From assembly GCF_900128525.1 (NCBI RefSeq), contig NZ_FQTQ01000049.1, forward strand, positions 1 through 44,087: a DNA stretch of 44,087 nt, given 5' to 3'. Position numbers and translations under genes: made by a program. The stretch comes from a methanotrophic endosymbiont of Bathymodiolus puteoserpentis (Logatchev). Lineage in GTDB: Bacteria > Pseudomonadota > Gammaproteobacteria > Methylococcales > Methylomonadaceae. Below are positions 8,383 through 17,733 of this stretch, piece after piece. Positions within the stretch are counted from its first letter, which is position 1. Every line of letters starts with the position of its first letter. The notes beneath the pieces are model-generated. The model worked only from the letters and a program-made list of their open reading frames with translations, was not told where the DNA came from and made no database searches.

Positions 8383-10234
8383 GGGCAGCTGTCGGGCGGA
8401 CTTTCGTTCGCCCCTGATTGTTCCATCCCTTTTATATCTACTTCTTAATTTATATTGTGCGCAAAACCTTTATGCCCAAGCGGTAAATTATATTTATATT
8501 AACGCCAGTGAAGGCACCGCTAGCGGTGGTCATACAGCACTCCGTTTCGGCAAGGAAACGTACCATTTTCAGCACTTTCCTGGCGGTATCATTCGCTTGG
8601 TTAAGCAGGCTAGCTCAAGTTTTGACTTCCAATATCGATATTTAGAAAATAGAACCCTTTATCAAACCAACATAGAGCTTGAGCCTAAACAATACGCCCA
8701 GTTACGTGATCACTTTAATCTGCGTTTTTTACTGCAAAAACAGCAAAATAGCTTACTTAAAGAAGTCCAGTTAAATCTAGCTCTATTAGAGCCAAAATCG
8801 ACTGATTTCAGCACGTTATTGGCTATTCGTGGCGCGGGGTTATTTAGCCAAAATGCTTATACCACAAAAACAGATTTGTTTAATAACCAAGAAATTAATG
8901 CACAGATAAAGTCTAGACTAGGAAGTACATTTTTAACGCAAAAAACCATTCAACTGCAACAAAAATTAGCTAAAATTAAACCGCAGCCTTGGCTTGAAAG
9001 CGCCTTACATTTAAGCAAAAACACCTTTATATCGGTGCCTTATTCATTTGCTCAGCAATATATTGATACCGTTAGCCAACTATTGTTCCTACAAATTCTA
9101 GAAAATAACAGCCCATTAAACAAATCCAGCTATTTTTCTCCTAAACATCAACTATTTTCACTATCTGATGTAGAAATTGAGAAATTAGCGCAATTACAGG
9201 CTAATTTAATCGATAACTTGTTTAGTCTACTAAACTCAAAACGGCCTGATTCAGGCAATGCTGCATTGATATTATATGCACGAATTATCAGCCTTTCTTA
9301 TTCGATTAATTCCGGTCACTGGGTGTTCTTAGATACTTATGCAGACAACAGCCCGAGTATTACTTATGCTGAAGTAGGCGCCTATAAAGCCGCTTTTAAA
9401 GCCCAGCAGCAAGATGCTTTAAGCTCAATTACTGAAATAAAACAGCAACTTTTTAGCCAACAAGCTATTACTGAAAAAGATTACAGCCATTTTGAACGAT
9501 TGAGTAATTACTACTATGAGCGTGAACGTGGATTAAATAAGCGGCAAGAAATCAGAACCTCCGGCGAACAAAGATTACCCTCAAAATCAGCATCTTTGCC
9601 CATATACCTACTGCCAAAATTAAACGCTCAAGAAGTAGAAACAGCAAAAACTAGAATAATAAATTATCAGGCTAATCTTACTCAGCAAATACAAACACTT
9701 TATCCGTATGATTTATTTACGCACAACTGCGTCACTGAAATTTTTTCAGCCATCCAGAACGCTCAAGTCAATGCAGTGCCGTTAGTTAACTTACTAAACG
9801 GTATAAATACAGACCCTACGGCTTTTATTCCCTATTTATCCTTTGCCAATATAGCAGAGCAACACAGCCAGCAAATATTGGCCTCTTTTCGAGAGCAACA
9901 ATTAGAGAAAATGTATGCCCAAGAAAATAATCTACGCGTTTACCTACGGGAATTTAACACCCTGAGCGCTCAAGATTATAAATTTAATAAACTCGATGCG
10001 CCCTTTCTGCTTTTTACTAATGAACAAGTCTGGTCACGCCCGCTATTCGGTACGTTAAATTTAATTACCGCGGCTAGCATGGGAATTTATGGCAGTTTTA
10101 TTTGGCCATTTGATGCGGGAGAAAACTTAAAAAAAAGTGCTATGGGTATCTTAATGAGTTTGCCTGAATTAGCTTTTTTTAATATCCGTAAAGGAACTTA
10201 TAAGCACCTAGCCTTTCCAGTGAGTGCTGATTAG
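8369..10234 (+). CDS. DUF4105 (Lnb-N)-like periplasmic protein
   Basis: A 621-residue exported protein. The signal peptide is about residues 12-38 (hydrophobic LIVPSLLYLLLNLY, then AQA). Two blocks recall the DUF4105/Lnb N-terminal periplasmic domain: GGHTALRFG with H55, and YDLFTHNCVTEI with C454. In that family the conserved His precedes the conserved Cys, as in permuted papain-like folds. Here about 300 helical, Gln-rich residues separate them. A hydrophobic segment near 565-590 may be a membrane or beta-barrel-linked part. AAAAGG precedes the ATG, which lies inside the lipoprotein gene. Catalysis is not shown: His and Cys positions suggest a thiol hydrolase or transferase of the envelope, by inference only. 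Confidence 0.65.
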   Translation: MISSKGSCRADFRSPLIVPSLLYLLLNLYCAQNLYAQAVNYIYINASEGTASGGHTALRFGKETYHFQHFPGGIIRLVKQASSSFDFQYRYLENRTLYQTNIELEPKQYAQLRDHFNLRFLLQKQQNSLLKEVQLNLALLEPKSTDFSTLLAIRGAGLFSQNAYTTKTDLFNNQEINAQIKSRLGSTFLTQKTIQLQQKLAKIKPQPWLESALHLSKNTFISVPYSFAQQYIDTVSQLLFLQILENNSPLNKSSYFSPKHQLFSLSDVEIEKLAQLQANLIDNLFSLLNSKRPDSGNAALILYARIISLSYSINSGHWVFLDTYADNSPSITYAEVGAYKAAFKAQQQDALSSITEIKQQLFSQQAITEKDYSHFERLSNYYYERERGLNKRQEIRTSGEQRLPSKSASLPIYLLPKLNAQEVETAKTRIINYQANLTQQIQTLYPYDLFTHNCVTEIFSAIQNAQVNAVPLVNLLNGINTDPTAFIPYLSFANIAEQHSQQILASFREQQLEKMYAQENNLRVYLREFNTLSAQDYKFNKLDAPFLLFTNEQVWSRPLFGTLNLITAASMGIYGSFIWPFDAGENLKKSAMGILMSLPELAFFNIRKGTYKHLAFPVSAD

Positions 10235-10317
10235 ACGTTGATGGTACACGTAGATATAAAAGTATAAATAGTAGTATCTGGATCAGGTTTTAGGTTCTGT
10301 CATTATGAGAAATATTT

Positions 10318-10341
10318 GTGGGAGGGGCTTATAGCCGCGAT
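10318..10341. repeat. single REP-like unit
   Basis: The unit begins GTGGGAGGGGCTTATAGCC and continues CGCGAT. It matches the inner arms of the repeat at 7724-7792 in its core words GTGGG, GGCTT and AGCCGCGAT. It stands alone between two genes that converge on it, where such units often protect mRNA ends. Confidence 0.55.
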
Positions 10342-10355
10342 TTCATACGCTAATT

Positions 10356-13275
10356 TTACGAATGACTTATATCAAACTCACTAATATCAACGTTATCAAT
10401 TTGTTCAGGATCAAGGAACTTCTGTGCGTATTCTAAGTAACAACCACTGCTTAGAAATAAGTGAAATAACTCAGGATCGATATGCTGATCTTTTGCCATG
10501 TGGCTCATAATGCGAAGTGCTGCACTAAGTGGTTTGGATTTTTTATAGGGGCGGTCAGAAGCCGTTAACGCTTCAAAAATATCAGCGATAGCCATTATGC
10601 GTGCATATCTGCGGTAGTTAAGCGTTTTGGATAGCCTGTGCCATCCATTTTTTCATGATGGCTGCCAGCCACTAGAGGCACATCCGCTAAATGCTTAGGG
10701 TAAGGTAGATTTTCCAGCATGATAATCGTTTGTACAATATGGTCATTGATTTTGAAGCGCTCTTCTTTAGTCAGCGTGCCTTTTTCAATGCTTAAATTAT
10801 ACAGTTCACCGCGATTATATTTGTACTCAGGCACATCAAGCTTGAATCCCCAAGGGTTGTCCTGTGGAATTTTATCGCCTGCCTCACGTTCAATAATATG
10901 TTCGGCTTTGTCAGCTAATAATTTTTCTTGTACAGGGAGTGTTTTCGCTGCTGTTTTTTGCTGACGTTAGCTCTCTTCCCAAGATACACCGAGGCGATCA
11001 TCTAAAGTTCTCTCCCAGGTGTATTCGGCAATCTCTGTAAGGTGTTGAATTTTTTCTGGAGCCATGAATTCTCCACCTTCATTACATTCAGCAATAAAGG
11101 CGAAATCATCATCTAACTGTTGTAATTTAGATTCTAAATTAATACGTAGAGAATCAGGGTCAGCTCCTTTAGATATTTGCTGCCAATAGTCAATTTCCGC
11201 ATCTCTTTTTAGTACTTCAACGCACATTCTAATCTCATGAATCCGGTCATAGATAGTTTCTAATTTAGTGGATTTATCGACCACATATTCTGGTGTAGTC
11301 ACTTTTCCACAATCGTGCAACCAACTTGCGATATGCAGTGATTCCCACTGATCTGCATCAAGCTCAAATTCTTTATAAGGCCCTGTCGTGCTATTGCAGG
11401 CAGCTTGAGCGATTAATTTGGTAATTTCAGGGACTCTAGCACAGTGACCACCGGTATAAGGTGATTTAGAGTCAATGGCACCGGCAATTAGCTTAATAAA
11501 TGAAGCGAGCAAGGCTTTTTGCATCATCAGCAATTGCCGGCTTTCTAAAGAAACTGCGGCAAAGTCTGATAGTTGCTGTACGAAAGCTAAATGCTCTTCA
11601 TTGTTCTGGTTATTACTCTGCTTTTTGTAAAGTAGACATAATAAGCCAATAGTTTCTTCATCTCTATTACGTAGTGGTAGAGCTATGATTTTAACGGCAT
11701 CAGTCTCTAGTTTATCGAGCAAAGGGTTTAATGGGTTGGGCTGGTCTGCTGACAGCTCTATTTGACTGCTTTCTTTTTTCTTTAAGGCTTGTGCCAGCTC
11801 ATTGTCTTCGCTGAAAGGAATTTCTGGAAGGTCGTTAAGATTTTTAACATCCAGTGTGCCCATGTGCATAAAACTAGGTTTTAAGCAGTGTTTCTGATCG
11901 TCATAAAGATAAGTTAAAGCGGCATCAGCTTGGCTAATTTGGGTGGTTTGTTGCGTTGTACTCTGTAATAAATCATCTAAGTTTTGTTCGCCAGCAAGTG
12001 AGTGAATAAGCGAGAGAAATTGGCTGATGGTGCTTTTCATCATTGTCATCGCGACAGCAAGCTCTTCTACTTCAGTAATAACGGAGCGAGTTGTAATGGG
12101 GCTACTGAAATCAAAACGGCTAATGAGACTGGCTTCGCCTGCTAAATAGCGAATAGGATTGGATATTTGTCGAGCAAATAGCCAAATAATCGGGATGGCG
12201 ATTAAGATAATAATGGCTGCTAGAAGTATTGATTGATCGCGGATTTTGATCGCTGTACTTAATAATTCATCTTCTGGGGAAACCATTAAGACAAAAAGGT
12301 TAAGCCCTTCTGGTATGTTCATCTCGCGTATCGCTCCGAGCCACTTTTGCTGATCGAACATAAAATTAAGCGGTTGCGAGACAAGTTGCAAATCTTTACT
12401 CAAAAAGGCAAGCACATCACTGCCTAGCTCATCGAGTTTAGCTATTTTAAAGTTGTTCTCTGTTGTTTCAATAATAAGGCGATTAATATCGCCATAAACC
12501 AGTGCATCGCCATTTTTCTCGAAAACAACAATTTTGGTATTGGGTGTGATTGTATTTTGTCTAAGGGTGTTAGATAGTTGGCCTAGTGTTACATCTGCAG
12601 CAATAACAATACCTTTAGTGGGTGCTTGCAGTGTTAGCGTTGTACCGACTTGGCGAATAAAATAAAATAAATACGGGGCAGTAGAGCTGGCAGCAGGCTC
12701 TTCTAGTGCTTGTGTATACCACACGGTCGAATACGTGGATCATAGCTTGTTTCAACCGCTGGGTCTCGGCTCAGCTCTAACAACTGGCTAGTATAGAAAA
12801 TTCTGACTAAGTTGCGCTGGCCGTGTGCATTGGTACTGATATTATCCACCACAAAAGCTGCGTCTTGAGGTGTATTAAAGGTCTGGCGTAGAAGGTCAGA
12901 ATTAATCGGGCGTAGAATAAAGTAATCGCCATTTGGGTAAGCAATTTGAATAGCCGATAATTTATCTTCATTGTGTAATGCCGTGCTGAATAAAGGTAGT
13001 GATTTTAGTCGTTCATCTAAAGAGTTTGCTTGAGTAATCGGAGATAGCGCTAATAGGCTAATGCTTTGGTTGGCTGATTTAAGTAAGCCGCCAAAATTGA
13101 AAGTAAGCTCTCGATTGATTTGTTCGAAAACTAGATCACCACCGGCAATAAGAAGTTCTGATGTTTTGCTGTAGTGTTGCCAGCTGAGTGCTGCACCAAA
13201 TATTAACGTAAGGCTAATAAATAATGAGCTAATGGTGAAGTGTAGTGAGTATGAGTTGTGCTTTTTTGCTGGCAT
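10356..13275 (-). pseudogene. broken sensor/HD-GYP domain protein
   Basis: The combined reading would be a membrane-bound c-di-GMP phosphodiesterase-type sensor. Domains in order: N-terminal membrane segment (SLFISLTLIFGAALSW), dCache sensor ending in DPRIRPWYTQA, second membrane segment (ILLAAIIILIAIPIIWLF), HAMP, GAF-like region, and HD-GYP with WLHDCGK and HHEKMDGTGYPK. Three lesions break it. At about 12719-12724 an extra TG turns CCG TGG TAT into CCG TGTGG TAT. At 10967-10969 an in-frame TAA interrupts a reading that resumes in the same frame on both sides. Near 10598-10607 a net one-base loss separates TADMHA from ARIMAIADIFEALTASDRPYKK. Catalytic residues are still recognisable, so the decay is recent or the lesions are sequence errors. 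Confidence 0.85.
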
Positions 13276-13372
13276 AAGTCAAATTTCTTGAAAAAAGATT
13301 TGCTGCGCTTAGAGCTGTCTTTTGTGTTGCTAAGGAGTGCACATTCAATAAGTTTCGAAACTTTAGGTTATG

Positions 13373-13407
13373 AAGCACTGCCAGCCCCCAAAGGACTGGT
13401 AGTGCTT
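13373..13407. terminator. hairpin, possible end of the TonB operon transcript
   Basis: AAGCACTGCCAG (13373-13384) pairs with CTGGTAGTGCTT (13396-13407) with one G-T wobble and an 11-base loop. It lies downstream of the TPR gene on the minus strand. No T-tract follows on either strand, so it may be a processing or stability hairpin instead. Confidence 0.4.
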
Positions 13408-13460
13408 TGGGATATTATTAAATTCTGATTGCTAAGGTAGCGACACAAGTCTAAAAGCTT

Positions 13461-13545
13461 TCTCCTGCGGGAGAAGGTTGGGTGAGGAGGTTGTAAGCGC
13501 ATGATTTTATTCGTTTTCTCCAACCCTCTCCAGTAAGAGAAGGCT
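13461..13545. repeat. imperfect inverted repeat of the TCTCC/GAGAAGGTTGGG type
   Basis: The left arm (13461-13487) reads TCTCCTGCGGGAGAAGGTTG and continues GGTGAGG. The right arm (13517-13543) contains CCAACCCTCTCC and GAGAAGG in inverted orientation. This pattern is a common interspersed repeat in gammaproteobacterial intergenic regions. The left arm is also a small hairpin by itself (TCTCC/GGAGA). Confidence 0.5.
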
Positions 13546-13592
13546 TAAGTCAACTGCACTAAGTAGGAGAGAGCGCGCGTAATCAAGCGAGT

Positions 13593-14822
13593 TTATGCCT
13601 GAGTATTGCTATTTTCCATATAATTTAACCACTGGGTAGCAGATTTTCTCGTTTTTTTGTATTTTCTAGCTTTTTGAAATGCGCTTTTAGCTGCAGACAA
13701 TTGCTTTGTTTCATAAAGACTCATGCCTAATAAAATATAAGCTTCACCAGGATTCTTTAACTCTCCTTTGCTTAGGGCTTTATTGATTGCTTTAATTGCA
13801 TTATGCCAATGCTCTTGCTCAACATGAATACGGGCTAGCTGTAAATATAGCCTACCTTTTTTATTTAAGGCAGAAGCTTTTTCGAGCGCTGTAATCGCTT
13901 GTTTATATTCTCTTGCATTAGTCCATGCATTCGCTAACAGTTCCCAATGAGCTGAGCTTTTTTTGACCCGTTGACTGTCCAGTTCTTTGCTTAATAAGTT
14001 TGCTGCTTGATAGGGCTGTTTATTGTATATATATAAATTAAACAGCTGTAAAATTTGCGTTTCAGTTTGAAGGTAGCCTTTTTTGTAAGCGAGGTCTTGA
14101 ATAATAAGTGCTTGCTTAAATTGACTTAATTGTTGGTAAACAGTTGCGAGTTGTAGCCAATAAGCTTTTTTATCTGGATAATTAGCGACTAGCTTTTTTA
14201 AAATACGGGCTGCAGCAGAGTAATTTCCTAATTCATAGTGCAAAGCAAGATTTAATTGAAACCAGCTTTCACGTGGTTTTTTTGATAGCTTAATGGCTTG
14301 TTCTATATAAGGTAAAGCTGTACGATATTGTTTTAATTGCGTATAAGCATTAGCCAGTAACACCAAAATTTGTTGATCTACACTTTTAGGGTTTTTTTGT
14401 ACCCAGGGCTGTAAGACCTTAATGGCTTTTTGATATTGTTCACTAGCTATGTAAAGCTGCCCCAAATTAAGTAAGGCTTGCTGTTGCTGTTGCTCAGGTA
14501 AAGTTTGTGTAGCAAGGCATTGCTCTAATAATTTAGCTGCCCGTATATAATTATTTTCCAACGCATAAACAGAGGCCAAACTACGTAAAGCCAGTGCTTG
14601 CTCATAGCTTTTATTTTTTAATTCGGGAATTATTTTTTCTAGTTTTTTGCGTGCTTGTGGATAAGCTTGGCTGCTAATTAGCTTTTCGGCTTTAGTTAAT
14701 TGCTTGTATAGCCACGGAGAAATGGGTGGGACTTTTTCGTCTGCCGCTTGTGCCGGTATGACAGTAAGTAATCCTAGGATGATAAGCACGACCTTTAGGC
14801 CTTGATGAATATAGTTTCTCAT
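13593..14822 (-). CDS. tetratricopeptide repeat protein of the TonB operon
   Basis: A 409-residue exported protein with a signal peptide ending near residue 27 (VIPAQA|ADE). The mature part is built of about nine or ten TPR-like helical pairs, for example YEQALALRSLASVYALENNYIRAAK and the related words near 120, 160, 230, 300 and 350. It is the last gene of the TtpC-type TonB operon; its ATG overlaps the tonB stop by four bases (ATGA). Vibrio TonB2 loci also end in a TPR gene, so a periplasmic scaffold role with TonB or its receptor is likely, by context. No receptor gene lies nearby. Confidence 0.82.
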   Translation of the reverse strand: MRNYIHQGLKVVLIILGLLTVIPAQAADEKVPPISPWLYKQLTKAEKLISSQAYPQARKKLEKIIPELKNKSYEQALALRSLASVYALENNYIRAAKLLEQCLATQTLPEQQQQQALLNLGQLYIASEQYQKAIKVLQPWVQKNPKSVDQQILVLLANAYTQLKQYRTALPYIEQAIKLSKKPRESWFQLNLALHYELGNYSAAARILKKLVANYPDKKAYWLQLATVYQQLSQFKQALIIQDLAYKKGYLQTETQILQLFNLYIYNKQPYQAANLLSKELDSQRVKKSSAHWELLANAWTNAREYKQAITALEKASALNKKGRLYLQLARIHVEQEHWHNAIKAINKALSKGELKNPGEAYILLGMSLYETKQLSAAKSAFQKARKYKKTRKSATQWLNYMENSNTQA

Positions 14823-15454
14823 CGGGACAGCTTAAATTCTAAAGTTTGTACCGCACGTTGCTCTTGTGCTTCACCCGCGATAATAAGCGGTTTAAATTTC
14901 CAGCGTTTAATGGCTTTTAATGCAGCTCGATTAAAGACCGAACTTGGTTTTGCATCAATAACCACAGCATCTTTCACCGTTCCTTCTGTCGTAATCGTAA
15001 ATTCAATTTTTACCCAGCCCTGGATGCGTCGGTTTGCTGCTCGCATGGGGTATTCTGGTGGGATTCTTACTAGAGGGATCACACTCGTACTAATAGCTCC
15101 GGCACCCATTTTTATATTCTGACCGCTGAGTATCGAGCCGCTAAAATTACTGTTTTGCAAGGGAATATCTAGGTTTGGTACATCCATATCTAGTGCAGTC
15201 ACTTTAGACACTTGGGCGGTATAAGCCTGCATCTTTGGTGGTGCAGGGCGTTTTTTAGGTTTAGGCGGGTTGGGTATTCGCCTTTCTTTGGTTTGAATTT
15301 GTGAGTCTTGTTTTAAGCGGACAAATTCAGTCATGTGCACATTATCGGTTTTCTTGAAGCTTTGCTGATTATTCATCACCATATATTGCATACCCCAAAA
15401 CAGTGCAAGCGCAATAATAACTCCTGAAAGCAAAGAGAAGGCAATACGAATCAC
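14819..15454 (-). CDS. tonB: energy transducer TonB
   Basis: TonB carries proton-motive energy from the ExbB-ExbD motor to outer-membrane receptors. The 211 residues show an N-terminal membrane anchor (IAFSLLSGVIIALALFWGM), a short basic proline-rich stretch (PNPPKPKKRPAPPK, about 62-75), and the C-terminal domain (about 125-211) with YPMRAANRRIQGWV, FNRAALKAIKRWKF and a final strand FKLSR. The short proline segment is typical of TonB2-type proteins. Its start overlaps exbD by four bases and its end overlaps the TPR gene by four bases, so translation is coupled throughout. Confidence 0.92.
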   Translation of the reverse strand: MIRIAFSLLSGVIIALALFWGMQYMVMNNQQSFKKTDNVHMTEFVRLKQDSQIQTKERRIPNPPKPKKRPAPPKMQAYTAQVSKVTALDMDVPNLDIPLQNSNFSGSILSGQNIKMGAGAISTSVIPLVRIPPEYPMRAANRRIQGWVKIEFTITTEGTVKDAVVIDAKPSSVFNRAALKAIKRWKFKPLIIAGEAQEQRAVQTLEFKLSR

Positions 15455-15864
15455 TGTGATTCCGATTGTGTAGCGATAGAGGCATTCATAATACCCGCTA
15501 AACGAATTTGATCCATAACTTGAACTAAGACGTAGGTTTTAGCCTCTCTATCAGCAGCAATAACAACAGAACCTAAAGGGTTTTCTGCATGTAAGCGGGC
15601 AACATTAGCACGAACCGCGCGGATATCAACTTGACGTTTATCAATCCAGATATCGCCGTTGGGTTTAATGCCGACAATAATATTGCCTTGCTCTTTAGTC
15701 TCTGCCGTTTTTGCGCTAGGGCGGTTAACGTCTATCCCTGACTCTTTAACGAATGAGGTTGTGACAATAAAGAAAATTAGCATGATAAAGACGATATCTA
15801 ACATCGGTGTCATATCGATATCAGCACTTTGATCAACGGAGGAACGGCTACTTCTACGGCGCAT
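15451..15864 (-). CDS. exbD: biopolymer transport protein ExbD
   Basis: ExbD is the proton-channel partner of ExbB in the TonB motor. It has 137 residues. A single membrane segment after a short cytoplasmic tail has the conserved proton-carrying aspartate, D23 in PMLDIVFIMLIFFIV. The periplasmic domain (about 45-137) contains DIWIDKRQVD and VVIAADREAKTY, typical of ExbD/TolR. The start codon has no good Shine-Dalgarno, and the gap to exbB is 16 bases. Confidence 0.93.
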   Translation of the reverse strand: MRRRSSRSSVDQSADIDMTPMLDIVFIMLIFFIVTTSFVKESGIDVNRPSAKTAETKEQGNIIVGIKPNGDIWIDKRQVDIRAVRANVARLHAENPLGSVVIAADREAKTYVLVQVMDQIRLAGIMNASIATQSESQ

Positions 15865-15880
15865 AATGAGTATCAGGTAA

Positions 15881-16405
15881 TTAATGATATTTTAATAAAT
15901 CAGCCAGATGATGCGATTCATCACTGACACGCTCTTCGATAAGCTTACTGAAATACAGTCCAGATATGGCAATAACCATGCCTGCCATCGTGGTAATAGT
16001 GGCTTTAGAAATGCCTGATGCCATGGCACGAGCATTGCCATTACCTGTGACTGACATAACATCAAATACGTGAATCATACCGACAACAGTCCCTAATAAA
16101 CCAAGCATCGGACATAAAGCAATCAGCACTTTTATCAGGGGAACGCCTTTGTGCATTCGAATAAGGACCTCAGAAATTAAAGCTTTACGAATAAACAGGG
16201 CATGTGCTGAGCTTTTGTCTTCACGTTGATTCCAGCTTGCAATACATTGAGCGCGTATTTTCGGGTACAGTTGCTTAAAAAATAGCAGACGTTCAATAAT
16301 TAAGCACCATAAAATAATTGCCACAGCTAAAATCAGCCATAATACATCACCGCCCGAATACAGGAAATTGTTAATGTCTTCCAGGAATTCTAGTTGTTCA
16401 GACAT
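15881..16405 (-). CDS. exbB: MotA/TolQ/ExbB proton channel protein (ExbB2 type)
   Basis: A 174-residue ExbB of the short TonB2 type. The first membrane segment is near 17-37 (VLWLILAVAIILWCLIIERLLFF). The two C-terminal segments carry the family signature LIALCPMLGLLGTVVGMI and MASGISKATITTMAGMVIAISGLYF. It forms the stator-like pentamer around ExbD in the inner membrane. Its start overlaps the stop of the larger TtpC-like gene by one base. Having both this protein and TtpC is the mark of the TonB2/TtpC system rather than the simple TonB1 system. Confidence 0.92.
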   Translation of the reverse strand: MSEQLEFLEDINNFLYSGGDVLWLILAVAIILWCLIIERLLFFKQLYPKIRAQCIASWNQREDKSSAHALFIRKALISEVLIRMHKGVPLIKVLIALCPMLGLLGTVVGMIHVFDVMSVTGNGNARAMASGISKATITTMAGMVIAISGLYFSKLIEERVSDESHHLADLLKYH

Positions 16406-17733
16406 TATTTACCTGCGCGACGGCTCATGATACCAGCACTTTGCTCGTCTAAAATTTGTACTAAAGTACGGCTACGCGAAGCGAGCAAGTTATGTATAAA
16501 TAATAATGGCATAGCGACACTCAAACCTAGCATGGTGGTAACTAGGGCTTGGGAGATACCACTTGCCATTAATTTTGGATCGCCTGTACCAAATAAGCTA
16601 ATCGACTGGAAAGTTGCAATCATCCCGGTTACTGTGCCTAATAAACCTAATAAAGGTGCGACAGCAGCCAAAAGTTTTATTAGCGATAAGCCTTTTTCTA
16701 GCGCAGGAACTTCTCGGGTAATCGCTTCATCAAGTACTAGTTCAAGGGTCTCTATATCTTGTGTGGAGCTTTGTTCGGTGGCACTTAAAATGCGCCCTAG
16801 TGGGTTGTCATTGCTTGCCGTAGGATTGTTGATTTGTTTTTGTATTTTACTCTCAGTCAGCATCAAAATAATTAAGCGTATTAATGCATAGGTAAAGCCT
16901 AACCCACCTAAAACCAAAATAATATAGCCGATAACACCACCTTGATCAATGCGTTCTTGCGTATTAGGGGTTTGAATAAGCATACTAAGTAAGACACCGC
17001 GAGTTGGGTCGATAGCGATAGGCATTTGACCTGAAGTAGCTTGACTAAAGGGGATGACAAAATCAAGGTATTTGCTTGCGGGTTGGCGTGCTAAGGTCAC
17101 TAGCATTTCTGTTTCTGGTGAGTAACGTAAATACTTGCCTTGCGCTAATGCGTTGAATGCACCGATCCGAATCACTTCTGCTTCTTCGCGGTTACCATTT
17201 GCAGACTCAATAGTACGTTTAAAACGAACAACTTTACCAGTTTCAGTCATTTCATGCTGCAATGTAAACCATAAGGATTCTAACTGCTCTATCGTGGGTA
17301 GAGCTTTGCTATTGATGATGCTATCTAGTTTTTCAGTACGATTTGGATACTGAGCGGAAACCAGTGAGCTTAATAAATCTACGTTTAAATCACCTGCAGC
17401 TTGGCGAGCAACACCGAATAACTCACCTAATTCACCACTGCTTTCTTTAAGTTGTGTTTCTAGCTTACTGAGCAACTCTTCATTGCTTTGTAAGTGAGCT
17501 TTTAATTGTATGCTGAGCTTTTCTTGTTTGCTTAATTGGGCTTTAGCGGCATCTAATAGCTGTTGTTGCGTTTTTTTCTCGGCAAGAAACTGGGCTTCAC
17601 GTGCACGATTAATTTTGCGTTCAATCGATTGGCTTTGTTTTACATCGCGTAAGAGCTGATCTAGGTTTTGATATTCTGCCCAAGTATTGTTTGATTGTAA
17701 AAAAAGCAAGAAAAAATAAAGAGCTAATCTCAT
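16405..17733 (-). CDS. TtpC-like MotA/TolQ/ExbB protein
   Basis: A 442-residue protein with a signal peptide (to about residue 19), a long periplasmic coiled-coil region (about 25-110, rich in K, Q and E), a folded periplasmic part, and then an ExbB-like membrane domain (about 265-430) with LAAVAPLLGLLGTVTGMIATF and MASGISQALVTTMLGLSVAMPLLF. This layout is TtpC, required for TonB2-dependent iron uptake in Vibrio. It overlaps the DUF3450 gene by four bases and exbB by one. It probably bridges the periplasmic DUF3450 protein to the ExbB-ExbD motor. Confidence 0.88.
   Translation of the reverse strand: MRLALYFFLLFLQSNNTWAEYQNLDQLLRDVKQSQSIERKINRAREAQFLAEKKTQQQLLDAAKAQLSKQEKLSIQLKAHLQSNEELLSKLETQLKESSGELGELFGVARQAAGDLNVDLLSSLVSAQYPNRTEKLDSIINSKALPTIEQLESLWFTLQHEMTETGKVVRFKRTIESANGNREEAEVIRIGAFNALAQGKYLRYSPETEMLVTLARQPASKYLDFVIPFSQATSGQMPIAIDPTRGVLLSMLIQTPNTQERIDQGGVIGYIILVLGGLGFTYALIRLIILMLTESKIQKQINNPTASNDNPLGRILSATEQSSTQDIETLELVLDEAITREVPALEKGLSLIKLLAAVAPLLGLLGTVTGMIATFQSISLFGTGDPKLMASGISQALVTTMLGLSVAMPLLFIHNLLASRSRTLVQILDEQSAGIMSRRAGK

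Larger units (their letters stand above)
13276..13592. other. 317-base intergenic region with two hairpin repeats
   Basis: This region lies between the TPR gene and the broken HD-GYP gene, both on the minus strand. It contains the hairpin at 13373-13407 and the inverted repeat at 13461-13545. I see no ORF or RNA gene in it. Confidence 0.5.

Noticed and set aside
10356-10834. Two small separate genes at 10356-10595 and 10595-10834
   Set aside because: They are the broken C-terminal HD-GYP pieces of one gene; the first joins after a one-base shift and the second continues in frame past the TAA at 10967.
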